Shown here: piece by piece, positions 7,174 to 16,021 of the stretch
Numbering within the stretch: position 1 is the stretch's first letter
How the letters are laid out: each line of letters opens with the position of its first letter
Notes under the pieces: generated by a model
Told to the model about the DNA's origin: nothing
Database searches by the model: none
The model's input: only the letters and a program-made list of their open reading frames with translations
Assembly: GCA_035571875.1 (NCBI GenBank)
Contig: DATNBR010000058.1
Span: forward strand, 1-61,391
DNA length: 61,391 bases
Direction of reading: 5' to 3'
Source of the DNA: Parafrigoribacterium_A sp035571875
GTDB taxonomy: Bacteria > Actinomycetota > Actinomycetes > Actinomycetales > Microbacteriaceae
Program-made: the position numbers and the translations under genes

Positions 7174-8294
7174 GCTTGTCCTTGCCTCTCTGTCTTTCCG
7201 TGTTCCTCCGACGAAGAGTCCTCGTGGGAACTCTGCGCCGAAGCCGTGTGTACGTTCTGTACCGCGGTGCGCGGTGAGCCGTCGCCCGAACGCCGAACGC
7301 GCCGACGTATCTCGCGGATCAGGCTGACCAGCCCGCCCGGGAGCACGAAGAGCACGAGGAGGAGGATGACGCCCTGGCTGATCGTCGTGAGATTGGGGTC
7401 GATCGCGTTGGCGACCTGGGGCACGAGCACGTAGTACGCGCCACCGATGAGCGAGCCCGCGATGCTGCCGGCGCCGCCGATCACCATGGCGGCGAGGAGA
7501 CTGATCGACTGCCCGAATCCGAGGGTCTCGGGCGAGGTGTACTGCACGGCCACCATGTAGAGGAATCCGCTCACGCCTCCGAACAGCGAGGCGACCGTGA
7601 AGGCGAGCACCTTGTAGCGATAGGGCGAGACCCCCATCGAGGATGCGACGGCCTCGTTCTCCCTCACGATCGCGAGCGCACGCCCGTACTTGCCGGTGAC
7701 GAAGTTGCGTCCGACGATGTAGGAGAGACCGCAGATGACGAGAACGAGATAGAACTGCCACTGGTCGTCATACAGACCCGACCAATCGGGAGCGTCGGAG
7801 AACCTCGCCGACAGGCCCTGCGATCCGCCGGTGATGTCGGAGAATCGCTTGGCCAGCGGAACGCCCACGATCGGCAGCGCGATCGTGACCATGGCGATGG
7901 CGAGGCCGCCGAGCCTTGCCGCAGCGAGCGCGATCAGCAGTCCGACGACGCCCGGGATGACGATGGCCGCGATGAAGACCAGGATGATGTTCCAGTCGTG
8001 CACGACACCGTAGGCCGTCACGTACGCACCCAGTCCGAGGAAGAAGATCTGGCCGAGGTGAACCTGCCCCGCGTAGCCCATCACGATGTTGAGGCCGAGC
8101 ACCGCGACCGCGTAGACGCCGATGCGGATGAGGGTCTGGTTCGCGAACTGGGGCAGCAGCAGCGGAAGCACGAGGAGCAGCACGACCACGAGCGCGATCA
8201 GGCCCCACCGGATTCGTGGGTTCTGGAGCATGCCCGAGCCGCGGCGCCTGCCGCCGGTGAGACCGTCCTGTGCGGTGAACTGTGTGTTAGCCAT
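7170..8294 (-). CDS. livM: Branched-chain-type ABC transporter permease (LivM family)
   Basis: A 374-residue inner-membrane permease. The start at 8294 overlaps the livH stop (ATGA). About ten membrane helices run from residue 30 to 330; the family motif GYAGQVHLGQIFFLGLGAY is visible near residue 65, and the transmembrane EAA-like loop lies near FGGVSGFLYM. The C-terminal 45 residues are hydrophilic and Ser/Glu-rich, longer than in most LivM proteins, and without recognised function. It pairs with LivH to form the channel for the substrate delivered by the binding protein at 5905-7173. Confidence 0.88.
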   Translation of the reverse strand: MANTQFTAQDGLTGGRRRGSGMLQNPRIRWGLIALVVVLLLVLPLLLPQFANQTLIRIGVYAVAVLGLNIVMGYAGQVHLGQIFFLGLGAYVTAYGVVHDWNIILVFIAAIVIPGVVGLLIALAAARLGGLAIAMVTIALPIVGVPLAKRFSDITGGSQGLSARFSDAPDWSGLYDDQWQFYLVLVICGLSYIVGRNFVTGKYGRALAIVRENEAVASSMGVSPYRYKVLAFTVASLFGGVSGFLYMVAVQYTSPETLGFGQSISLLAAMVIGGAGSIAGSLIGGAYYVLVPQVANAIDPNLTTISQGVILLLVLFVLPGGLVSLIREIRRRVRRSGDGSPRTAVQNVHTASAQSSHEDSSSEEHGKTERQGQA

Positions 8295-9175
8295 CAGACG
8301 CGCGCCACGACTTTCCGGCCGAGCAGGCCCTGCGGACGGAAGATGAGGATCACGAGGATCAGGATGAACGGCACCGCCACCTTGAGGTCGTAGCCGATGA
8401 ACGACACGTAGACGGCGGCGAGGTTCTCGAGAATTCCGATGAGCCACGCGCCGACGACGGCACCGACCGGGCTGGTGAGGCCGCCGAGGATGACCGCGGC
8501 GAGCGCGTAGATCAATGCGGTGTCGAGCATCCCGGGCGTCAGGGTGAGTTGCGGCGCAACGAGCGTGCCGGCGACGGCGCCGAGGGATGCGGCGAGCCCC
8601 CATCCGACCATCAGCAGACGGCCGACCGGCAGCCCGGAGAACGCGGAGGACTCGGGGTTGGTCGCGACGGCCCGCAGGGCGAGCCCGAGCTTGGTCTTCA
8701 TGAACAGCAGCTGGAGCACGACCATGATCGCGACGATCACGAGGAAGGTGCCGAGTGAGCGCCAGCTGATCACGGCGCCGAGGAAGTTGAAGCTCGACAG
8801 CGGGAAGAGCGACGGGAACTGGTGGTTGTTGTACCCCCACAGCCAGGCACAGATACCGGTCACGAGGGTCAGGATGCCGATGGTCGCCACGACCGCCGTG
8901 TCGGGGTCGCCACGCTCGAACCGCCGCACGAGCGTGCGTTCGACGACGGCCCCGAAGACGAACGACAGCAGGATCGTGATCAGAATCGCGAGCAACAGGG
9001 GCAGTCCCCATTGCACGAGCACGTAGGCGATGTAAGCGGACAGCACGGCCATGCCGCCCTGCGCGAAGTTGATGAGGCCGGTCGCCTGGTTCACGAGCAC
9101 GATCGCCAGTGCGAGCGCCGCGTAGATGGAGCCGGTGGACAGTCCATCGACGACGAGTTGGAGGAATGTACCCAT
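8294..9175 (-). CDS. livH: Branched-chain-type ABC transporter permease (LivH family)
   Basis: A 293-residue permease with about eight membrane helices. The N-terminal signature GLSTGSIYAALALAIVLV and NFAQGGMAVLSAYIAYVL match LivH. The C-terminus reads ILIFRPQGLLGRKV, typical of the family. It starts three bases after the livF stop and overlaps livM by one base, so translation is coupled through the operon. Confidence 0.9.
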   Translation of the reverse strand: MGTFLQLVVDGLSTGSIYAALALAIVLVNQATGLINFAQGGMAVLSAYIAYVLVQWGLPLLLAILITILLSFVFGAVVERTLVRRFERGDPDTAVVATIGILTLVTGICAWLWGYNNHQFPSLFPLSSFNFLGAVISWRSLGTFLVIVAIMVVLQLLFMKTKLGLALRAVATNPESSAFSGLPVGRLLMVGWGLAASLGAVAGTLVAPQLTLTPGMLDTALIYALAAVILGGLTSPVGAVVGAWLIGILENLAAVYVSFIGYDLKVAVPFILILVILIFRPQGLLGRKVVARV

Positions 9176-9178
9176 CCG

Positions 9179-9889
9179 TCAGCCTCCCAGGTAAGCGCGT
9201 CGGATCTCGTCCATGCCCTTGAGCTCGGCGGACGTGCCGGTGAGGGCGTTGCGTCCGGTCTCGAGCACCGTGGCCGTATCAACGAGAGAGAAGGCGAGAT
9301 TGGCGTTCTGTTCAACGATCAGCATGGCGATGCCGGATTCCTGTCGGAGTCGGCCGATCGCCTGGTACACGGTCCTCGCCGTGCCCGGCGCGAGACCCAG
9401 CGACGCCTCGTCGAGCAGCAGCAGTCGCGGTTTGGCCATGAACGCGCGCGCCACGGCGAGCATCTGCTGCTCGCCGCCCGAGAGTGCCGCTGCGCTCGAC
9501 GCGATGCGATTCTTCAGCTGCGGGAACAGCTCGAGGCAGTAGTCGATGTCGCTCGGGATCGCCTTGCGGTCCTTGCGAAGGTACGCGCCCACGAGGAGGT
9601 TCTCGCGCACGGAGAGCTGAGTCAGAGTGCCGCGTCCCTCCGGCACGTGGGCGATGCCGAGCGCTGCAACCCGCTCAGGACCGATCCCGCGGATGCTGCG
9701 CCCGTCGAAGGTGATCGTGCCGCCCGCGCGCACGGTGCCGCTGATGGCCCGAAGCGTGGTCGTCTTGCCCGCGCCGTTCGCGCCGAGAATCCCGACGGCC
9801 CCGCCCTCGGGCACCTCGAGGGAGATGCCGTCGAGCACCTGCACGGGGCCGTAGGCAGCGGTCACGTCGACGAGTTCAAGCAGCGCCAT
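9179..9889 (-). CDS. livF: ABC transporter ATP-binding protein (LivF family)
   Basis: A 236-residue ATPase: Walker A GILGANGAGKTTT, signature LSGGEQQMLAVARAF, Walker B LLLLDEASLGLAP. The sequence is complete and the length is normal. Its start lies inside the end of livG (14-base overlap). With LivG it powers the LivHM channel. Confidence 0.92.
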   Translation of the reverse strand: MALLELVDVTAAYGPVQVLDGISLEVPEGGAVGILGANGAGKTTTLRAISGTVRAGGTITFDGRSIRGIGPERVAALGIAHVPEGRGTLTQLSVRENLLVGAYLRKDRKAIPSDIDYCLELFPQLKNRIASSAAALSGGEQQMLAVARAFMAKPRLLLLDEASLGLAPGTARTVYQAIGRLRQESGIAMLIVEQNANLAFSLVDTATVLETGRNALTGTSAELKGMDEIRRAYLGG

Positions 9890-10658
9890 CGCTCGCGTCC
9901 TTCCCGAGATAGGCCTCGATCACTCGAGGATCCGCCTGTGCTTCCGCGGCGGTTCCATCCATGAGGGTGCGTCCGTGGTCGAGCACGACCACTCGGTCGG
10001 TCAGCGCGGAGATGAGGCCCATGTGGTGTTCCACGATCACGACCGTGATGTCCTCCTGCTCGCGCAGCAGCTTGATCGTCTCGATGAAGCTCTCGACCTC
10101 ACCGTGCGAGAGCCCGGCGGCCGGTTCATCGAGCAGCAGCAGCGATGGCCGCATGAGGAGGGCACGGCACAGTTCGACGCTCTTGTGCAGCCCGTGGCTG
10201 AGCTCGTCGGCTGCGACGTCAGCCGCCCATCCGAGTCCCACTCGGTCGAGCAGACCGAGCGCCTCGGTGCGCAGTTCCCGCTCGGCGCGCCGCGTGCGCG
10301 GGGTGCGCACGGCCCAGCCGACCGGTCCGCCCGGGAGGTGGGTGTGGCCGCCGAGCAGCACGTTCTGCAGCACGGTCGCCTTCAATTGAAGTGCCGGATG
10401 CTGGAACGTGCGGGCGAGTCCGTGCGAGGCGAGGTGCGACGGTGCAAGCCCCAGCACCTCCTCGTCGTCGATCATGATCGAGCCGCTCGTGGGCCTGTAG
10501 TGGCCGCTGATGCAGTTGAAGAGCGAGGTCTTGCCGGCGCCGTTGGGACCGACGAGGCCGAAGATCGCGTTCGGCTCCACGCCCAGCGTGACGTTCTCGA
10601 GCACGGTGATCCCACCGAAGTTGAGGTTCACGTCTCGCAGACTCAGGCGGGCGGCCAT
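9876..10658 (-). CDS. livG: ABC transporter ATP-binding protein (LivG family)
   Basis: A 260-residue ATPase, first gene of the importer operon. Walker A is GLVGPNGAGKTSL and Walker B is LLLLDEPAAGLSHGE. The signature loop reads LSHGLHKSVEL where LivG proteins usually have LSYGQQR, so it is diverged but recognisable. GAGAGGA precedes the ATG. The operon is divergent from an iclR gene and has a clear promoter with a palindrome just downstream of the expected transcription start. Confidence 0.9.
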   Translation of the reverse strand: MAARLSLRDVNLNFGGITVLENVTLGVEPNAIFGLVGPNGAGKTSLFNCISGHYRPTSGSIMIDDEEVLGLAPSHLASHGLARTFQHPALQLKATVLQNVLLGGHTHLPGGPVGWAVRTPRTRRAERELRTEALGLLDRVGLGWAADVAADELSHGLHKSVELCRALLMRPSLLLLDEPAAGLSHGEVESFIETIKLLREQEDITVVIVEHHMGLISALTDRVVVLDHGRTLMDGTAAEAQADPRVIEAYLGKDASDGAA

Positions 10659-10699
10659 CCGTGTCCTCTCCCGGGTCGCAGCGTTGCTTAGGGGCGTAC

Positions 10700-10715
10700 G
10701 GTCAAAAATTCGACC
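10700..10715. promoter_or_regulatory. Palindromic operator candidate of the importer operon
   Basis: GGTCAAAAATTCGACC at 10700-10715 is an imperfect palindrome (GGTC/GACC ends, A/T-rich middle). It lies a few bases downstream of the expected transcription start, where a bound repressor would block livG expression. The divergent IclR protein is the natural candidate to bind it. Confidence 0.45.
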
Positions 10716-10726
10716 GCTTCTGGATG

Positions 10727-10755
10727 ACGCTAGAGATCGAAAACGAGATTGTCAA
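10727..10755 (-). promoter_or_regulatory. Promoter of the ABC importer operon
   Basis: On the minus strand, TTGACA (10755-10750), a 17-base spacer and TAGCGT (10732-10727) form a good sigma70-type promoter. Transcription would start near 10720. Confidence 0.6.
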
Positions 10756-10928
10756 CGATTTTGGACCGAGTTTCGCCATCGATGTCTGTTCGTGATGCGG
10801 AACAAGGGCCTCTCGCGAGATCAAACCACGCGCCCGCCGTCGACGGGCCAGAGATTCTGTTCAATGGAAGAGCGGGGTAACGTGGGCGCAGACTCGCGCG
10901 CTGCGTGGGCGACAACGGAGGGGTCACG

Positions 10929-11810
10929 ATGGCACGGGGATCCGATGGCGAATCGGTGCTGAGCAAGCACCTGCGGGTGCTCGATTCCTTCGAAGCCGCA
11001 GATCCCTTTCTCACGCTCACCGCCATCGCCGAACGCTCAGGCCTCGCACCGTCCACCGCTCATCGCATCGTCGGCGAGCTCGAGACCACCGGCCTCCTCG
11101 AGCGGCTGCCCGACCGCAGCTACCGACTCGGCGTTCGCCTGTGGGAGCTCGCCTGCCGCACTCCCGGTGCGCTCGGACTGCGAGAACTCGCGCGACCCTA
11201 CCTCCAGGCGGTGCACGCGCGAGTGCGGCAGCACGCCCAGCTCGCGGTGCTGAGCGGCCTGGAGACGCTGTTCCTCGAGCGACTCTCTGCGCGCGACGCC
11301 GTCGTGAACGCGACGCTCGTCGGCGGTCGAATCCCGCTTCATGCGTCCTCGAGCGGCCTCGTGCTTCTCGCCAACGCGGAACCGGCCACCGCGGAGGCGG
11401 CGCTCGCGTTGCCGCGCCATCGGTACACGGCCCACACCCTCGTCGACGAGCGAGAGCTCCGCGGTGTGCTCGGCAGGGTTCGCGCGGACGGCTGGGCGGT
11501 GTGCGATGGCCATATCCACGAGGAGTCGCGCGGCATCGCGGTGCCGGTCTACGGCGCCCACCACGATGTCATCGCGGCCATCGGCGTCGTCGTGGCCAAC
11601 GACGACGCATCTCCCCTGCCGCACATTGAACTGCTCACGCGTGCGGCGACCGAGATCTCGACGGCCATGCGCGCAGCGTATCTCCCGGCTGGGGACCGCG
11701 GCGCGACACCGGGAGGTCGCTTCCGACCGCTCGTGAACTCCTCCGTGCGCTCGATGGAATACCTCGAGTCGATGGGCGAACCATCCGGGCCGCGTAAAGC
11801 GACGACATGA
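10929..11810 (+). CDS. IclR-family transcriptional regulator
   Basis: A 293-residue IclR protein. An N-terminal winged helix (about residues 8-68, TAIAERSGLAPSTAHRIVGEL) precedes the effector-binding domain (about 80-250, with RGIAVPVYGAHHDVIAAIGVV). The ATG at 10929 was chosen over an upstream GTG at 10905 because GGAGGGG sits just before it. IclR proteins often control aromatic-acid catabolism and uptake (PcaR, PobR and MhpR types). It is divergent from the importer operon, so control of uptake is the likely job. Confidence 0.85.
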   Translation: MARGSDGESVLSKHLRVLDSFEAADPFLTLTAIAERSGLAPSTAHRIVGELETTGLLERLPDRSYRLGVRLWELACRTPGALGLRELARPYLQAVHARVRQHAQLAVLSGLETLFLERLSARDAVVNATLVGGRIPLHASSSGLVLLANAEPATAEAALALPRHRYTAHTLVDERELRGVLGRVRADGWAVCDGHIHEESRGIAVPVYGAHHDVIAAIGVVVANDDASPLPHIELLTRAATEISTAMRAAYLPAGDRGATPGGRFRPLVNSSVRSMEYLESMGEPSGPRKATT

Positions 11811-11836
11811 GCGAACGGCCCGCGAACACTCGCGCG

Positions 11837-11849
11837 TAAAGTGGTGAGC
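11837..11849 (+). promoter_or_regulatory. -10 box deciding the start of the MetE-like gene
   Basis: TAAAGT at 11837-11842 lies seven bases before the GTG at 11850. This leaderless arrangement favours 11850 over the in-frame GTG codons at 11841 and 11844, which lie in or next to the -10. Confidence 0.45.
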
Positions 11850-12962
11850 GTGTCTGTGAACCCGCCATTCCGTGCCGATATCGTCGGCAGTTTCCTGCGG
11901 CCGGAGCCGGTCAAGTCGGCGCGGGCCCAGTTCGCCGCTGGTGAGGTCGACGCCGCGCACCTCACCGCGGTTGAGGACACCGCGATTCGCGAGCTCGTGG
12001 CTCGCGAGGCACAATCCGGTCTGAAGCTGGCCACCGACGGTGAATTTCGCCGCTCGTGGTGGCACTTCGACTTCTTCGGCATGCTCGACGGCGTGAGCGT
12101 CGTCGAACTCGACCATGGCATCCAGTTCCAGGGCGTACAGACGAGGCCGCGCGGCCTGCACCTCGACGGCCCGATCGGGTTCCCCGCCGATCACCCCATG
12201 CTCCAACACTTCAGCTTTCTCAAGTCGGTGGCAGACGAGGCCGGGGTGGTGCCGAAGTTCAGCATCCCCGCACCGACCGTGCTCGACTTCCGGCTCGAAC
12301 CGAGCGCTTTCGAGTCCTCGCCCTACCAGGGGCACGACGATCTCGTCGAGGATCTCGCCACCACCTACCGTGCCGCGGTGCAGGCGTTCTACGACGCCGG
12401 ATGTCGCTACCTCCAGTTCGATGACACGGCCTGGGCGTATCTCTGTTCCGATGCGGAGCTCGAGAAGGCGGCGGCGCGCGGCATGCGCACCGACAAGCTC
12501 GCCGAGCAGTACGCGGCCCTCATCAACGCCTCGCTGCGTGACAAGCCCGACGATCTCGTGGTCACCACCCACGTGTGTCGGGGCAACTTCCGCTCGACCT
12601 GGATCGCATCCGGTGGCTACGAGCCCGTGGCAGAGCAGTTGCTCGGCGAAACCGCCTTCGACGGTTATTTTCTCGAGTACGACAGTGAGCGAGCGGGTGG
12701 CTTTGAACCGCTGCGCTTCCTGCCCGCGGGCGACAAGGTGGTCGAGCTCGGCCTCATCACGACGAAGACCGGGACACCGGAGGACCCGGCCGAGGTCCGG
12801 CGCCGCATCGAGGAGGCCGCGACGATCGTGCCGCTCGAGCAGCTCGCTCTCAGCCCGCAGTGCGGCTTCGCGTCGACCGAAGAGGGCAACGTGCTCAGCA
12901 CAGACGAGCAGTGGGCGAAGATCGAGGCCACCGTGGCCATCGCGGAGTCTGTCTGGGGCTGA
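11850..12962 (+). CDS. MetE C-terminal-domain-like methyltransferase (YxjG/YxjH type)
   Basis: A 370-residue protein matching only the catalytic C-terminal barrel of cobalamin-independent methionine synthase. The zinc ligands are in place: His241 and Cys243 (TTHVCRGNF), Glu276 (YFLEYDSE) and Cys338 (SPQCGF). Such short forms transfer methyl groups to a thiol such as homocysteine. Next to three THF-dependent O-demethylases, it could use the 5-methyl-THF they produce, but the short family often has other methyl donors, so the substrate is open. It runs convergent to the reductase at 12969. Confidence 0.8.
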   Translation: MSVNPPFRADIVGSFLRPEPVKSARAQFAAGEVDAAHLTAVEDTAIRELVAREAQSGLKLATDGEFRRSWWHFDFFGMLDGVSVVELDHGIQFQGVQTRPRGLHLDGPIGFPADHPMLQHFSFLKSVADEAGVVPKFSIPAPTVLDFRLEPSAFESSPYQGHDDLVEDLATTYRAAVQAFYDAGCRYLQFDDTAWAYLCSDAELEKAAARGMRTDKLAEQYAALINASLRDKPDDLVVTTHVCRGNFRSTWIASGGYEPVAEQLLGETAFDGYFLEYDSERAGGFEPLRFLPAGDKVVELGLITTKTGTPEDPAEVRRRIEEAATIVPLEQLALSPQCGFASTEEGNVLSTDEQWAKIEATVAIAESVWG

Positions 12963-12968
12963 GCTGCC

Positions 12969-13733
12969 CTACCGAGTCGCGATGGTGCCGAGCCAGTGCA
13001 GCGTCGCGTCCGTCATCGCGTGATCCGCACCGAGCGACTCGAGATAACCCTGCGCGTCGCGCATTTCGGCCTCACGACGCACGGCGTGCTGCACCGTGCC
13101 CTCGAGCAGGCGCTCGACCAGGGCGCGGCCGTCCGGCCCTAGCTCCGACGAGATCTGATCGATGACCCAGTCGCGGGCGCCAGTGGCATCAGCGGCTTCG
13201 ACGCTCTCGAAGACGAGCGCAGCGAGACCCTTCATGAAGACGCTGCGCAGCAGTTTGAGGCCGCCGGCGGTTCCCGCCTCCGGGCCGACATCGGTCACCG
13301 GAACCTGCAACTGTGCCAACAGCGGCCGCAACCGGGATGCGCCTGAGCCGCTCAGCAGCAGCGAGGTGCCGAGGCCAGCGCGGGGCACGGGCGCGAGGAT
13401 GGCGACATCCACGAAGGAAATGCCGGCGGCGGCAGCAGCCGCGGCGAGACCCTTCTTCTCCGCCGGCCCACCGGTGTTCATGTCGGCGAAGATCGCGGAT
13501 GCGTCCATGGCGGGAAGCGCCTCGGCCAGGACGGCCTCGGCGGCGCGCGCACCGACGAGGCTGAGCACCACCTCCGCGCCCTTCACGGCGCCTGCGATGT
13601 GCGGCGCGCGGTGCACCCCTGCGGGAGCTTCCGTCACGAACGGATCGGCGGCGAAAACCGTCGCTCCGCTGGCGGCCAGATCGGCGGCATAGATCCGGCC
13701 CGCCTCGCCGAGACCTAGCACCGCAACGCGCAT
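12969..13733 (-). CDS. NAD(P)-dependent beta-hydroxyacid-dehydrogenase-like oxidoreductase
   Basis: A 254-residue protein with an N-terminal Rossmann fold (VAVLGLGEAGRIYA, residues 3-16) and a helical C-terminal domain like that of 6-phosphogluconate/3-hydroxyisobutyrate dehydrogenases. The segment GTAGGLKLLRSVFMKG holds the conserved Lys of the family. The start at 13733 is preceded by GGGAG. It is divergent from the GntR gene with a palindrome between them. Its role in the island is not known; oxidation of a hydroxyacid intermediate of aromatic breakdown is possible. Confidence 0.7.
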   Translation of the reverse strand: MRVAVLGLGEAGRIYAADLAASGATVFAADPFVTEAPAGVHRAPHIAGAVKGAEVVLSLVGARAAEAVLAEALPAMDASAIFADMNTGGPAEKKGLAAAAAAAGISFVDVAILAPVPRAGLGTSLLLSGSGASRLRPLLAQLQVPVTDVGPEAGTAGGLKLLRSVFMKGLAALVFESVEAADATGARDWVIDQISSELGPDGRALVERLLEGTVQHAVRREAEMRDAQGYLESLGADHAMTDATLHWLGTIATR

Positions 13734-13765
13734 TGTGATCTCCCAACCGAGCCATTCGCCTCTGT

Positions 13766-13777
13766 ATTGTAGACAAT
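13766..13777. promoter_or_regulatory. ATTGT-N2-ACAAT operator candidate
   Basis: ATTGTAGACAAT at 13766-13777 has perfect five-base arms around a two-base centre. It sits between the divergent reductase and GntR genes, which fits an operator for the FCD-type GntR protein (GntR operators commonly contain GT-N-AC cores). Confidence 0.5.
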
Positions 13778-13827
13778 AGTGGCTTGAGTCGAGGGCGGAT
13801 CGTGCCCGGCCCGCCCAAGAGGAGGCC

Positions 13828-14487
13828 ATGGTGTCGATCACCATTCAGCAGGCGGTCAGCGGTACAGCGGCGGATCAGTCGGTGACGGATGTCATCCGGG
13901 ACGCGATCATCCGGGGCGACTACGCACCGAACCAGCGGCTCATCGAGGCCGATCTCAGCGCGACGCTCACCGCCAGCAGGGCCACCGTGCGCACGGCGCT
14001 GCTGTCGCTCGAGAACGAGGGACTCGTCGAGCGACTCCCGAACAAGGGCTCCCGCGTGCGGGCGATCTCCGTCGAGGAGGCGATCGAGATCCTCGAGGTG
14101 CGCATCGGCGTCGAAGGGCTCTGCGCCGCGAAGAGTGCGGAGTCGCTCACCGAGGAGCAGGCGGAGGAACTGCTCGGTCTGCGCGCGCGAATGTTTGATT
14201 CCGTGGCGGAGGGCGACCTCGTCGAATACTCCGGGTTGAACCGGTTGCTGGACCTCCGCATCCGCGAGCTGAGCGGACATACGACCGCCTCGTCCGTGCT
14301 CGCTCGACTGCACGCCCAGAGCGTGCGCCACCAGTTCCAACTCTCGTCGCGTCCGCAGCGGGCGAAGGTCTCGGTGCAGGAGCACGCCGCGATCATCGAC
14401 GCGATCGTGGCGCGTGACCCCGAAGCCGCCGAGCGCTCGGTGCGGGACCACCTGCGCAGCGTGATCGCGGCGCTGCGCGCGATCTGA
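13828..14487 (+). CDS. GntR-family (FadR/FCD subfamily) transcriptional regulator
   Basis: A 219-residue regulator. The winged helix covers about residues 18-78 (IRDAIIRGDYAPNQRLIEADLSATL, then TVRTALLSLENEGLVERL), and the all-helical FCD effector domain covers about 88-215. GAGGAGG precedes the ATG at 13828. It stands directly upstream of a LigM-like demethylase and divergent from the reductase. FCD regulators often sense aromatic or organic acids (VanR and LldR types), so a ligand from this pathway is plausible. Confidence 0.85.
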   Translation: MVSITIQQAVSGTAADQSVTDVIRDAIIRGDYAPNQRLIEADLSATLTASRATVRTALLSLENEGLVERLPNKGSRVRAISVEEAIEILEVRIGVEGLCAAKSAESLTEEQAEELLGLRARMFDSVAEGDLVEYSGLNRLLDLRIRELSGHTTASSVLARLHAQSVRHQFQLSSRPQRAKVSVQEHAAIIDAIVARDPEAAERSVRDHLRSVIAALRAI

Positions 14488-14583
14488 CGGTCGACCCACC
14501 TGTATTTCCGTTCAACAGAATCCGTGCCCGCACCCGTTCGAGCGAGACCTACTCTGATCGCACCACTCGAACAAAGGTGCATC

Positions 14584-15954
14584 ATGACATCAGAATCCCT
14601 GGCTCACGCCATCGCCAGAGTCGGCAGTCCCGTCGAGCTGCTGCGCAACCAGAACTGGCCGGCCTTCACCTTCCCGGTCGCCCCGGAGTTCACCAACTGG
14701 CGCGACGAACAGCGCGCCTGGAACACCTCGGTCGCGCTCATGGACCAGTCGCACCACATGACGCAACTGTTCTTGTGGGGCGACGACCTCATCCCGATGC
14801 TCGAAGCGATCTCGCCGAACACCTTCGCCACGTTCCGGCCCGGCGTCGCCAAGCAGCTGATCTCGGTCAACAAGAACGGCTACCTGATCGGCGACGGCAT
14901 CCTCTTCTACCTCGCGGAGGGCGAGGAGGGGCTCGTGCTCGTCGGGCACCACATGCTCATCGACTGGGTGCGCTTCAACGTCGAGAAGTCGCAGGCCGCG
15001 GGCAAGGACGTGCACATGCGGCTCGACCCGAACTCGCACATGCGCCAGGGGCCACCGACCTTCTACCGCTACGAACTGCAGGGGCCCGACGCCGACATCG
15101 TCATGGAGAAGGTCTTCGGCGGTCCCGTTCCGGACGTGAAGTTCTTCCACATCGCGGATGTGACCATCGCCGGTCGCGCGGTCAAGGCGCTGCGCCACGG
15201 GATGGCCGGCCAGCCCGGCTTCGAGTTCTTCGGACCGTGGGTGGACAACGAGGTGGTGCTCGAGGCGATCATGTCTGCGGGTGCCGACCACGACATCCGG
15301 CGCGTTGGCGCGAAGGCGTACTCGTCGTCGCCGCTCGAGTCCGGTTGGGTGCCGACGCCGTTCCCGGCGATCTTCGACGAGGACTTCGCGGAGTATCGCG
15401 AGTGGCTGCCCGCGGATCGCGCGGGCTCGATCGGCGGGTCGCTCTACTCGACCGACATCCACGACTTCTACATGACGCCATACGACCTGGGCCTCGGCCG
15501 TTCGGTGCGCTTCGACCACGACTTCCACGGCCGCGAGGCGCTCGAACAGCTCGCCGCATCGCCGCGCCGGCACAAGGTCACGCTGATCTGGAACTCCGAG
15601 GATGTCGCCGCCGTCGTTCGCTCGCAGATAGAGCCCGGTATCCCCGGCAAGTACCTCGACTTCCCGAAGGCACGCTACGGCCTCTACCAGATGGACGAAG
15701 TGCTGCGCGACGGCGAACGAGTCGGGATCTCCACCGACGCGGGTTACGTCGCCTACGACCAGCTGTACATGTCGCTCGCCACGCTCGACGTCGACATCCC
15801 CGACGGCACGGAGGTCGAGGTGGTCTGGGGCGAAGACCCGATTTCGACCAAGGACTCCGTGGATGCCCAGCACCGGCAGATGCGCATCCGCGCGACCGTC
15901 GCGCCCGCGCCGTATCACGACTACGCACGAACGGTGTATCGCTCGAACGACTGA
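14584..15954 (+). CDS. GcvT-fold THF-dependent O-demethylase, divergent LigM/DesA paralogue
   Basis: A 456-residue protein of the aminomethyltransferase (GcvT) fold in its LigM/DesA branch, which moves a methyl group from an aryl methyl ether to tetrahydrofolate. Conserved stretches include MDQSHHM (53-59), GDGILFYL (103-110), LRHGMAG (203-209) and GAKAYSSSPLESGW (242-255), whose Tyr246 aligns with the Tyr of the LigM SRAY motif. It is the most diverged of the three copies and lacks the LigM C-terminal tail, so its substrate probably differs. AAAGG precedes the ATG. A strong hairpin separates it from the next gene. Confidence 0.78.
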   Translation: MTSESLAHAIARVGSPVELLRNQNWPAFTFPVAPEFTNWRDEQRAWNTSVALMDQSHHMTQLFLWGDDLIPMLEAISPNTFATFRPGVAKQLISVNKNGYLIGDGILFYLAEGEEGLVLVGHHMLIDWVRFNVEKSQAAGKDVHMRLDPNSHMRQGPPTFYRYELQGPDADIVMEKVFGGPVPDVKFFHIADVTIAGRAVKALRHGMAGQPGFEFFGPWVDNEVVLEAIMSAGADHDIRRVGAKAYSSSPLESGWVPTPFPAIFDEDFAEYREWLPADRAGSIGGSLYSTDIHDFYMTPYDLGLGRSVRFDHDFHGREALEQLAASPRRHKVTLIWNSEDVAAVVRSQIEPGIPGKYLDFPKARYGLYQMDEVLRDGERVGISTDAGYVAYDQLYMSLATLDVDIPDGTEVEVVWGEDPISTKDSVDAQHRQMRIRATVAPAPYHDYARTVYRSND

Positions 15955-15969
15955 GCACCCGGCTCAGGC

Positions 15970-16015
15970 GAGAGGGCCAGGCGGCCGGTCGGTCGACCGG
16001 GCGCCTGGCCCTCTC
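15970..16015. terminator. Bidirectional terminator between two convergent demethylase genes
   Basis: Perfect 14-bp arms, GAGAGGGCCAGGCG at 15970-15983 and CGCCTGGCCCTCTC at 16002-16015, enclose a second short stem (CCGGTC/GACCGG). It lies between two convergent genes and can serve both. Confidence 0.8.
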
Positions 16016-16021
16016 ACACGC

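Noticed and set aside
5905..7761. 618-codon frame as the substrate-binding protein
   Set aside because: The extra N-terminal part is a shadow of livM; the lipoprotein signal starts at 7173 with a Shine-Dalgarno.
11037..12572. Minus-strand frame of 511 codons opposite the iclR and MetE-like genes
   Set aside because: It is antisense to two genes with clear domains and has a composition biased to Arg, Glu and His without any motif.
14590..15918. Minus-strand frame of 442 codons opposite the first demethylase gene
   Set aside because: An exact antisense shadow; the plus-strand frame has the conserved GcvT/LigM motifs.
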